From contig NZ_JBEPNO010000026.1 of assembly GCF_040546275.1 (NCBI RefSeq), positions 1 to 64,000 on the forward strand: a stretch of 64,000 nt of DNA. The letters run 5' to 3'. Positions 8,428-16,801 of the stretch are shown in pieces (position 1 is the stretch's first letter; the number at the start of each line of letters is the position of its first letter). The translations under genes and the position numbers were made by a program. This DNA comes from Nakamurella sp040546275. Lineage in GTDB: Bacteria; Actinomycetota; Actinomycetes; Mycobacteriales; Nakamurellaceae. A model generated the notes under the pieces. That model had not been told where the DNA came from, did not search any database, and saw only the letters and a list, made by a program, of their open reading frames with translations.

Positions 8428-10217
8428 TGCACCCAGGCCTGGTCGATCAGAAAATTGGCCGTGACCGCCGGGCTGAACTGGTAGTTCCCGACCCGGCTCG
8501 AAACGAAATCCAAACGGTTGGAGTTGAACAGCGTCACCTGCGGCGCCGCCGCGGTCGTCAGGTTGTCGATCCCGGCCCACAAAGCCTCGGCCGCCTTCGG
8601 GTCGGTGTTCTGGGTAGCGAGCGCCGCCACCGTCTTGGCCTGGATGGCCGGGTCGCAGAACTCGGAGAGGTTGGCGCTGGCCGTGCTCGCCTCATGAAAC
8701 CCAGAACAACCCACCACTACGTTCAGGAAGTTGCTGGCCGCGGTGTAGTCCGGCGACCAGTAGGAGTAGCTCAGCTGCACCTTGTTGCGGGAGTCCTGGA
8801 CGTAGGAGTACTCCACCGAAGCGGACAGCGTCTTCAGGCTCGCCTGATATCCGAGCTGATTCAACAAGGACACGAAGTACAGGTCGATGGCCTTCGTCGT
8901 CTCATCGGGTGTTCCGACCACGACGACCTTCTGACCCTTCGTACCGGATTTGTCCACCAGCGACTGCGCCATCGCGAGATCCGGTGCACTCCAGGATGTC
9001 CCCGGGTTCGCCGTGTAGGGGCAGTTCGGCTGGTAGCCGGGGAAGTTCGACGGCAGGATCTGGCAGCTGGCGGTGGCCAGCCGAGGGCCACCGAACAGCG
9101 CGATGATGGCCTTGCGGTCGGTGGCGAAATTCAGGGCCCGCCGGACATCGACATTGTCGAACGGGGCGACCTTGGTGTTCATCGACATGAAGTAGCTGTT
9201 GGGCGTCGGATTGATGTGGATCTGCGAGGCGAACTTGGTGGCGATCTCGTTGAGCCGGTCGGCCGGCGGCGGGTCGTAGACCCAGTCGGCCTGCCCGTTC
9301 TCGACCTGCGTGACGGCGTCCTCGTCGGCGATGCCGATCTTCATGCTGATCGCATCGGGGTAACCATCGGGTTGCGCTTCCTTGGACCACTCCTTGAACA
9401 TCGGGTTGCGGACCAACTCCATCGACTGGTTGGGAGCGAACGATTTGATGACGTACGGCCCGGTCGCCGGGAGCGGGGTGGTGCCGGTGTCGACATTCGG
9501 TGTGCCGCTGGGCACGACATAGGCGAACGGAAGAGCCAATTTCTGCAGGAACGCCGAATCGGCGGCGCTCAGGTGAAAGGTGACCGTACCGGCGGCATCA
9601 TCAGCGATCACACCCTTCGACAAATCACAGGTGGTCGGCTTCGTGATGCACGCCTCGGCGCCGACGATCCCCGAATACAAACCCACACCCGGTCCGGGGA
9701 CCTTGAACTCCCGGGTCATCGTGTAGGCGAAGTCGCTGGCCTTCACGGTGGCGCCCGTGGAGTACTTGATTCCCGGCCGGACGGTGAAGGTATATGTCTT
9801 GCCGCCATTGGTGGGAACCGGCGTGGCCGTGGCCAGATCAGGGACCAGGTCGTTGCCGGCGGACCCACCGACCTGTCTCCAGCTCATCAGACCGTCCCCC
9901 GTCATACGGAGGATGAACCAGTTCGGGTCGTAGTCCACCGCCGTGTCGATCGAGGTTCCGGCGCTGAGCCAGATCATGTTGAAGGTGCCGCCCCGATGCT
10001 TGGCCAGGTCCGCAGCCGCTGGCGGCGCCGAGGACACCACCGAGGATCCGGCCGAGGCCGCCGTTCCCGAGCGTGCCGGCACCGCTGCCGTCGAACTGGA
10101 ACCGGCGGTGGGGGAGCCGGAGTTGGCGGTGGTGGAACTGGTACCTGAGCAGCCGGTGGACAGCAATCCGGCGATGGTCAGTGTGCAGAGGGCGGTGACT
10201 GTGCGGCTGGATTTCAT
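8424..10217 (-). CDS. oppA: ABC transporter substrate-binding protein, family 5 (lipoprotein)
   Basis: A 597-residue peptide-binding lipoprotein. The signal peptide ends in the lipobox LSTGC (Cys about residue 23), followed by a Ser/Thr/Ala-rich linker to about residue 75. The SBP_bac_5 core follows, with VDYDPNWFILRMTGDGL near the start and the RRALNFATDRKAII motif in the middle. It captures peptides outside the membrane for OppBC. The start overlaps the M28 peptidase stop by ATGA. The preference is unknown; two co-transcribed peptidases suggest di- or oligopeptides. Confidence 0.95.
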   Translation of the reverse strand: MKSSRTVTALCTLTIAGLLSTGCSGTSSTTANSGSPTAGSSSTAAVPARSGTAASAGSSVVSSAPPAAADLAKHRGGTFNMIWLSAGTSIDTAVDYDPNWFILRMTGDGLMSWRQVGGSAGNDLVPDLATATPVPTNGGKTYTFTVRPGIKYSTGATVKASDFAYTMTREFKVPGPGVGLYSGIVGAEACITKPTTCDLSKGVIADDAAGTVTFHLSAADSAFLQKLALPFAYVVPSGTPNVDTGTTPLPATGPYVIKSFAPNQSMELVRNPMFKEWSKEAQPDGYPDAISMKIGIADEDAVTQVENGQADWVYDPPPADRLNEIATKFASQIHINPTPNSYFMSMNTKVAPFDNVDVRRALNFATDRKAIIALFGGPRLATASCQILPSNFPGYQPNCPYTANPGTSWSAPDLAMAQSLVDKSGTKGQKVVVVGTPDETTKAIDLYFVSLLNQLGYQASLKTLSASVEYSYVQDSRNKVQLSYSYWSPDYTAASNFLNVVVGCSGFHEASTASANLSEFCDPAIQAKTVAALATQNTDPKAAEALWAGIDNLTTAAAPQVTLFNSNRLDFVSSRVGNYQFSPAVTANFLIDQAWVQ

Positions 10218-12115
10218 GTTCGACCTCGATTGACAGAGTGACGGGGGGTCACTGAGCGCGCCATTGCGTCCAGCCGTTCGGTGAGCTGCAGCTGGGTGTC
10301 ATCCCACGCCTGCCGCAGGCTGGCGATCAGCCACGGCCCGTCGGGCCGGGCGCCGGGTTGGCCGGTCAGGGTGGCCAGTTCGGCCCAAAGGTTCACCACC
10401 GGCGTCAAATGGCTGGCGCTAGCCCAGGTTCTGGTGACCGCCGGTGGTTCGTGGCGTGCCAGATGCGTAGCAAACGCCTCCGGGCCGAGGTAGGGAAACA
10501 GTTCGTGATGGCCCACCCACTGCACCGCGCGGGCGGCAGCGGTCCGGTCCGCGGTTTCGTAGGCGGAGATCGCCGACGTGATGGCGGCGAGGTCGCGTTG
10601 GCTCTGCTGGTGGGGGTAGCACGCGGACGACGACGCATCCAACGCGAACTGACTGCTGCCGATTCGAGTGAAATCCCTGCGGCCCTTGGCATCCATGTGC
10701 TGCTCAGCGGCCGCCTGCAGGTCAGTGTGTTCGTGATGGTCGGCGATGGCGGCCAGTTGGCGGGCTCTGGCCGTGTGATCAAGGATGCCGTCGGGGTCAG
10801 CGTCGGCGGACAGAAGCAGTAGGGCGTAGAGCCTGGTCTGCGCGGCCAGGATCTCGAAGTCCAGCAGCTCGATGGTGTCGAACTGGGTGTGATAGTCGCT
10901 GCGCGCGAACGACTTCTCCCACGCGTAGCAGGCCACGCCGGGGACGCCTGCGATCAGGAACGGCCATTGTTCGGTGCCCGCCACCGGCGGTGCGACCCGC
11001 CAGCCGGTGGGCGCCCAACCCTGGGCCGCGGCGGCCCGGCCGACCCGGCGCGCCCACGGTGCCAGTTCAGCCGGCGCCTCGATCACCGACCGCAGACCGG
11101 CGTGCCCGCTGGCCTCGACGCAGAGGTGAAACGGCGACTCGATGGCCCACTGCGGGTGGGTGGTGTTGACCTGCCCCCAGGCGCCGATGCACCAGTCGAA
11201 CAGACTGTCGATGATCCCGTATTCCTCGGCGGTGCGGCTGGAGAAGCAGATGGTGTGCCGAGGTTCTTGTCCGCCGGCCACCAGCGCCTTGGCCAGAGCC
11301 AGCATGACTGCGACGCCGCTGCTGTTGTCGAATGCGCCCTGGAACCACGCATCATGGTGAGCCCCGACGACGATCGGGCCGGGCAACGTCCCCGGGAGAT
11401 ATCCGACGACGTTGTGACCCTCCGCGCGGGCCGTCACCTCGGCGTTCAGGGTGATCGTCGCGTGGATCGAGCCGGCGGCCATCGCGTCGCGCAACGCGGC
11501 CGCATCCTCCTTGGTGATCAGCACCATCGGCGGCACGCCGGCGGGCCAGTGAGAGTCGAACCCGCCCAGAGCGTTCGTGGTCTGATACCACGGGCCTTTC
11601 GCCGGGCAGTTCAGGATGATGCCGGCCACCCCGCGGCGGCTGAGTTCCAGCACGACGGCGGACGGGTGGATCGCCGGGCGACGCCAATCCAGCAGGACGA
11701 CGGACGCTCGGAGGTCACAGCGGTCGAGTACTCGGCGGCGGCCGTCTGCGATGTCCACGACAAGCCCGGAGATCCCGCCGTCGGGCGTGGGTGCCATACC
11801 GCCGAAGCTGACGGCCTCATAGGTCACCGTTTTCGGTTCGTTGCCAGGAAGATGGGCCTCGACCGAAGCGCTGAGGAACCGCCAGGCGTCGACTTCCACC
11901 GGCTCCCTCGCCACATCGACCAGCCCGATGGCACGCATCTCGGCGGACACGAATTCAGCGACGGCCAGATCCTCGGCAGTACCGGTATTGCGGAAACCGA
12001 TGGGGGAGGAGCCGATGCCGGTGAGGGTCGTGATGACGCGGCGCAGATAGTCCTGGTCGATGTCCAAATCGCGGACCAGGTCCACAACGGACTGATCGAC
12101 GGGTTCCGCTTTCAT
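10214..12115 (-). CDS. M28 family zinc aminopeptidase-like protein
   Basis: A 633-residue protein with an inserted PA-like domain (about residues 100-235) and an M28 peptidase core. Co-catalytic zinc motifs are visible: GAHHDAWFQGAFDNSSG (His and bridging Asp), SSRTAEEYG (catalytic and metal Glu) and SDYHTQFDT (last His). No signal peptide or membrane anchor is seen, so it is probably cytoplasmic, unlike many secreted M28 enzymes. It starts with an ATGA overlap on the regulator gene. Probable role: trimming peptides brought in by the downstream Opp system. An amidase-like substrate cannot be excluded. Confidence 0.9.
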   Translation of the reverse strand: MKAEPVDQSVVDLVRDLDIDQDYLRRVITTLTGIGSSPIGFRNTGTAEDLAVAEFVSAEMRAIGLVDVAREPVEVDAWRFLSASVEAHLPGNEPKTVTYEAVSFGGMAPTPDGGISGLVVDIADGRRRVLDRCDLRASVVLLDWRRPAIHPSAVVLELSRRGVAGIILNCPAKGPWYQTTNALGGFDSHWPAGVPPMVLITKEDAAALRDAMAAGSIHATITLNAEVTARAEGHNVVGYLPGTLPGPIVVGAHHDAWFQGAFDNSSGVAVMLALAKALVAGGQEPRHTICFSSRTAEEYGIIDSLFDWCIGAWGQVNTTHPQWAIESPFHLCVEASGHAGLRSVIEAPAELAPWARRVGRAAAAQGWAPTGWRVAPPVAGTEQWPFLIAGVPGVACYAWEKSFARSDYHTQFDTIELLDFEILAAQTRLYALLLLSADADPDGILDHTARARQLAAIADHHEHTDLQAAAEQHMDAKGRRDFTRIGSSQFALDASSSACYPHQQSQRDLAAITSAISAYETADRTAAARAVQWVGHHELFPYLGPEAFATHLARHEPPAVTRTWASASHLTPVVNLWAELATLTGQPGARPDGPWLIASLRQAWDDTQLQLTERLDAMARSVTPRHSVNRGRT

Positions 12116-12729
12116 TGCATCACCCGGCCGTCGCCGAACAGCGACTCAACGTCCTGACGCTCCGGTGCGTGATCTGGCAGGGTGTCGGCCCAGATGCTCA
12201 CACACTGTTCCTGCCCTACGGTCCGGAACGTGTGGGTCTGATTGCTGACGAACCAGATTCCGTCGCCGGGGCATAGCCGGTGGGTCTGCTCGCCGACGAT
12301 CACGTCCATCGTTCCGCTGACCACCACGCCGGCCTCTTCTCCGGCGTGTGCGACCGGTTCGCGGACCAATCCTTCACCGGGTTCGAGGTAGAGGTAGAAC
12401 AAGTCGAGCCGGCGGCGGGTACTGCGGGCGATCGCCTCGTATCGGGCCCGGTCCTGGATGACGACGGTCCGCTCGTTGGCCGGGGTGACGTCGACGTTTT
12501 CGGTTTCCTGCTTGGCGAAGAAGTCAAAAAGTGATGCGTTGAGAGCCCGGCCGAGGCTCCACAACGTCCCCAGCGACGGCTCGGCCTTGCCGGTCTCGAA
12601 CTGGCTCAAGGCCGACACGGTGACCCCGACCTGAGCGCTGAGGGCGGCCAGCGTCAACTGCTCCCGCTGCCGGAGCTGCCGCAGCAACTTGCCCAGCGCC
12701 AGCCGCGTCGAGACATCCAAACTGGCCAC
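12112..12729 (-). CDS. XRE family regulator with C-terminal cupin domain
   Basis: A 205-residue transcription factor. An N-terminal HTH_XRE domain (LTLAALSAQVGVTVSALSQF, about residues 20-70) is followed by a cupin sensor domain (HAGEEAGVVVSGTMDVIVG ... CPGDGIWFVSNQTHTF). The GTG at 12729 is chosen because AGAAGGG lies 7 nt upstream; the open frame before it contains the promoter. It is the first gene of the peptidase/Opp operon and is coupled to the M28 gene by ATGA, so it very probably autoregulates the whole operon. The ligand may be a peptide or amino acid (inference). Confidence 0.92.
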   Translation of the reverse strand: MASLDVSTRLALGKLLRQLRQREQLTLAALSAQVGVTVSALSQFETGKAEPSLGTLWSLGRALNASLFDFFAKQETENVDVTPANERTVVIQDRARYEAIARSTRRRLDLFYLYLEPGEGLVREPVAHAGEEAGVVVSGTMDVIVGEQTHRLCPGDGIWFVSNQTHTFRTVGQEQCVSIWADTLPDHAPERQDVESLFGDGRVMQ

Positions 12730-12802
12730 GCGCCAACCCTTCTCTGTCCTATCGGGCCAACGGTCGCGCTCCGAGCAAAGATTCAGTGCTACTTGAATTG
12801 GT

Positions 12803-12830
12803 ACAGTAACGCTAATATTCATAGTGTCAA
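12803..12830 (-). promoter_or_regulatory. Probable sigma-70-type promoter of the peptidase/Opp operon
   Basis: On the minus strand TTGACA (12825-12830) and TACTGT (12803-12808) are separated by 16 nt, about 75 nt before the GTG start at 12729. The sequence is locally AT-rich compared with its surroundings. TTCA/TGAA half-sites just downstream (about 12782-12797) may be the XRE operator. Read from sequence only. Confidence 0.5.
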
Positions 12831-13108
12831 GGGCTACTGGTCAGTGGGGGAGATTCGAGGGCCGTCTAGATCAGACTCCGACCACCCATGGACGGAGCGG
12901 ACGCCGAGTCCACGAGCGGGCGCGGTGGCGGTCGCATAGTCCCAAAGGGTGCCTGGTACTACAGCCGTAGATCGGTCTCATGGTGCCTCTGACCTCCGTC
13001 GATAGTGGGACATTCGTGCGGTGAATTGATGTTTGCGGCGCCAGGTGGACCAGTGCAGCACGTTCTCTTCCGTAGCTTGTCTGCCAGCACGAGTGCGTCG
13101 AACAGACT

Positions 13109-14126
13109 TCAAAACTCATTGGGGGACAGCGGGATCAACCCCGCCGGAGCAGGGGAAAGTTCGTTCTGAGCGGCGGTCGTGACCGGCAGGAACGCCATCG
13201 CCAACATCGACAACGTGACCCACCGGTACCAGGACTTCCAGCGGCGCACCTGGTGTTCATCCAGTCCCGCTTGGCCTTTCGCGCACTGGAACGACTGTTC
13301 GACCTTCCATCGTCGCCCGGCGACCCTGACCAAGGCCCGCAATGTGACCGGCGTGGGGCTGTAGCAGCGGTGGAAGACATCTCCCCGGTGGTGTCGTTTG
13401 CGTCTCCACAACATCCACCGAACGTTGCTCGAACCCGGCGGCCAGGTGATCGGCGCGGACCGGCCCCAACTCGGTGGGAACGAAGTGGCTCCGCGGGACC
13501 GCCGGCACGTAGTCGACACCCCGTTCCTGCAGCGCCGCAGCAAATTTCGGGTCACCGCCGTAGACCTCATCGCCGGCGACGAACGAAGCCCGACATGCCC
13601 GAATCCAACGCCGCGATCACCATCTGCAACGCCAAGGTCGGCTTCGTGGCGAACGTCGTCACGGCCGGGACACCGGCCCCGCTCCCGCCGATCCGGGTCC
13701 TGAAGCCAGCTAACCGGCACATTCAGGGCCCGGTCGATCAACGCATGCGCCCCTCTCACGGCCCTTCTTGAGGTCACCGGTCTCGTCGACGACCAGGATC
13801 GCCTGCGGATCGTCGAAGACATCGTGCACATACGATCGCGGATCGTCCCGGACCTCATTGGAGTCCCATACCGCCCGAGACAGCAGGTGCTGCAACTTGT
13901 TCGGTGTGTCATCACCGCGCCGCTGCGCTATCGTCCAGCAGTTCGACCGGTCCAGCCCCGACAGCAAACCCAGCATCATCGCGGCCGCATGACAGGCCGG
14001 TTCGTACCGGGAAAACCGCGGCCGGATCCGATCCATGAGCGCGCCGAACTCATCCCACCAACGGTCGGGATCTATGCTGTGTTCCGCGGCTACCGCGGTG
14101 ATCCTTGTTGCCTTCACCACCACCAA
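13109..14126 (-). pseudogene. IS701-like transposase, multiply frameshifted
   Basis: Remnant of a DDE transposase. The N-terminal frame (14126 to about 13765) reads DPDRWWDEFGALMDRIRPRF and continues to the catalytic VDETGDLKKG. The frame then changes for RALIDRALNVPVSWL, changes again for TKPTLALQMVIAALDSGMSG, AGDEVYGG and VPAVPRSHFVPTELG, and once more for the C-terminal RRWKVEQSFQ, GLDEHQVRRW and WYRWVTLSMLAMAFL. At least three frameshifts break it, so it cannot make an active protein. I could not identify terminal inverted repeats. It sits in a zone of other truncated genes. Confidence 0.85.
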
Positions 14127-14211
14127 TGATCACCCGCCGGCCGCTCTGACCTGGAACAACACGCCCACAAGCCCGAAGTAGAGCTGCAGAACCAGGGCCG
14201 TCTCAGGGCCG

Positions 14212-15308
14212 GTGCGAGCGCCCGCCGAGTGTTTGTTCCATTTGTCCCTCGACCTGACCGACCCGGAAAGCCGGATGTGGCGCAAGGTGGGGACGGCCGT
14301 GGTGCGCCACCGGTGGTGGGCCGCCATCGGCTCGACGGTAGTGCTGCTGCCGCTGGCCGCTCCGGTCCTGGGCCTGCGCCTGGGTCAACCAACCAACAGC
14401 TCGTTGGCCTCGACCGGCGGCACCGCCGCCGACGCCATCCACCGACTCGAAACGGCCGGTCTGAGCGATGGTCTCACCCAGCCGGTCGAGGTGCTCACCA
14501 CTGACCCAGACGCGGCGGCAGCGGCAATCCGGCAAGTGCCGGGGGTGGCGGCCACCATCGCTCCGGCTCAGTGGGCAGCCAACGGCCAGCGCGTGGTCGA
14601 GGCGTGGCCGGACGTCGACTCGGCCGACCCCCGCGGCACCGGCAGCACGGCCGCCATCCGCGTGGCCGCCGAGCAGACCGGGGCGTGGGTCGGGGGCGTG
14701 CCGACCCAGGACGCCGACTTCATCCGCGCGGTGTACGGCAACGCCTGGTGGGTCGCCGCGATCATTGCCGCGGTCACGTTCGCGCTGTTGGGTTCGCGTT
14801 GCGGTCGGTGGTGCTGCCGTTGAAAGCGTTGCTGTTGAACGTGTTGTCGATCGCCGCCGCATATGGCATCACGATCGTGATCTGGCAGCACGGCCTGGCG
14901 ACGGAGGTGCTTTTCGGGCAGAGCGCCGCCGGGGCGATCACCGTGTGGGTGCCGATCGCCGTGTTCGCGTTCCTGTTCGGCCTGTCCATGGACTACGAGG
15001 TGTTCCTGCTCGCCCGCATCCGTGAAGAACACGACTCCGGCGCCGACACGGACCAGGCCACCGTCCATGGGGTGGCCAGGACCGGCCGGCTGGTCAGCTC
15101 CGCTGCGCTCATCCTGTTCCTGGCCTTCGTCGCACTCTCGCGCGTTCCGTCCACCGACGTCAAGATCCTCGCCACTGCGTTGGCCCTGGGCATCATCATC
15201 GACGCCACCATCGTCCGCGGGATCCTGGCACCCGCGCTCGTCGCCGCCCTCGGCCCGGCCAACTGGTGGATACCCAGCCGGCGTCAGCGTCGGCCCGATT
15301 GTGAGTAG
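14212..15308 (+). pseudogene. MMPL/RND-type lipid transporter, 5'-truncated and frameshifted
   Basis: C-terminal half of an MMPL family transporter, which is usually about 700 residues. The first frame covers RHRWWAAIGSTVVLLPLAAP, the extracytoplasmic domain and the next helix up to TFALLG. The second frame resumes with FALRSVVLPLKALLLNVLS and continues through the conserved FLFGLSMDYEVFLLARIREE and SRVPSTDVKILATALALGI. The break near 14790 fits loss of one T from a T run. The N-terminal half is absent; its expected place is occupied by the transposase remnant. Confidence 0.85.
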
Positions 15309-15989
15309 CCGAATATGACGACGGCGAGGATGAACGCGACGGCTGTGCTCAGCACGAAATCACCGAAATGGGACACGTCGAGGTGTGCTGATGGCTTTTT
15401 CGAGCCGCATTCTCAGAATTATGCTGAAAAAGCGATCAGGGGCGCACCGGAGTGTGAGGCAGCGGTTTTCGAGGACATACAGTTGGCTTTCGGTCAAATT
15501 CGTCGAACAGGGCGCATGGTGGAGGTACGGCGAAGTCCAGCTGCAGCTCGGGGCAGCTCAGGCCCCACTCGTTCAAACAAGAGCTGGTGGGGCCGCTCCA
15601 CACGTCGAACCCTGCCCGCCGCCGCACCCGCCGGGCCAGCAAGGCCGCGTTCGGCACCTGAATGATCTGCGGCAGCACGATGGGGACCAGGACCAGCGGC
15701 AACATCTGGCGGGTGAGGACCGTGCCCGGCCCAAGTGGCCTGGTTGCCGAAGGACCGCATGGCTTCGACAACCGCCGGGAGATGCGATGATGCCGAGTCT
15801 GTCGGCTCTGATCGCCGGTTCGAATTCGGTGCTGACACGGAGTTTCGTCTGCAGCAAATTCGTGTCGCCCAGGCACCGCCTTTCACCCCAGCGTTGGGGG
15901 TGGCGCGCGGGCGCGGCCACCGTCATTCTGAAGGACGTGATGCAGGCCAGGAAAGCCGCAGTCCGGGTACACAAGAGGCCCGGAAAGGC
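15309..15989. other. Degraded or noncoding stretch
   Basis: No gene that I can support. A minus-strand frame (15436-15876) contains a hydrophobic stretch with LPLVLVPIVLPQIIQVP, but its ends look random and no family is recognisable. With broken genes on both sides this is probably eroded sequence. Confidence 0.4.
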
Positions 15990-16379
15990 ATGGAAGACCT
16001 CGTGATACGCGTTCTCCTCGTCGACGATCACGCTTTCGTTCGCGAGGCTGTTTCCCTGTTGCTGCACCATACCGGCGGATTCGAGGTCGTCGGTCAAGCC
16101 GATGACGGAGCGGCCGCGCTGGCACTGGCCTGTTCGACCGAGCCGGACGTGGTGCTGATGGATATCCGGATGCCCGGCATCGGTGGCCTGCAGGCAACCC
16201 GGATCCTGATGGCGGACAGGCCAAGTCTTCGCGTGCTGATCCTGGCCGCTGCGGTCAGCGTCGCCGTGCTGGAAGATGCCCGGCGCGCCGGAGCAAGGGG
16301 GTACGTCCTCAAGGGCGGCGCGCCCGACGTGCTGGTGAGAGGCATCAGGGCGATTGCGGCAGGCGGGACGCTCTGGTGA
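15990..16379 (+). pseudogene. NarL-type response regulator remnant (receiver domain only)
   Basis: A 129-codon frame encoding a receiver domain: LLVDDHAFVREAV (acidic pair), EPDVVLMDIRMPG (phospho-acceptor Asp) and GYVLKGG (conserved Lys). The switch Thr/Ser before the Lys segment is replaced (VLILAAAVS). The frame stops at AAGGTLW, exactly where a LuxR-type helix-turn-helix would follow, and no such domain is found downstream in any frame. It is probably a truncated NarL/FixJ regulator; a single-domain response regulator is possible. No histidine kinase gene lies nearby. An in-frame GTG at 16002 is an alternative start. Confidence 0.65.
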
Positions 16380-16801
16380 TCGGTGCTCAGAGGGCAGTGG
16401 AAAGACGCGGACGTTTCTCGCGATTGGTGTGACCGATCAATTACCCAGCGCAACCCCGGTGGACCAATTCCCCTCGCCGAATCCACCCCTCAGCTCGGCT
16501 GGAGCAAGGAGAGCGAAGTTGCGCGGGAGACTGTGCCTGCTGCCGGCGTGTCATACCCCTCGAATTGGGGGTTCTCGCTTTCCCGGCTTGTCACTAGCTT
16601 CGATCGTGTCCGTCTGAATGGAAGCTGTTCGTCCCGATGTGCCGTGGTGGCTCTGCGCAGGCTGCCCCAGTGGATCCGGCCGCCACCGTCCGGGATGACG
16701 CACGACATCGTCCGATCGTCGCTGACACTTGATCAAACACTTCGAGTGGCTCAGTCCCGCTTGTATTCCCCGGCCATCGTGAGCTATGGAGGATTCATCC
16801 C
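16380..16801. other. Leader region of the peroxidase cluster
   Basis: A 422-nt stretch with no supported gene. The last ~80 nt are less GC-rich and contain TTGATCAA and CACTTCGAGTG palindromes near 16728-16751, possible operator or promoter elements for the peroxidase gene. GGAGG at about 16789 is its ribosome site. Confidence 0.4.

Noticed and set aside
13109..16379. A genomic island or prophage boundary
   Set aside because: Only one transposase remnant is present. No integrase, att repeat, tRNA or phage gene was seen, and GC composition does not shift clearly.
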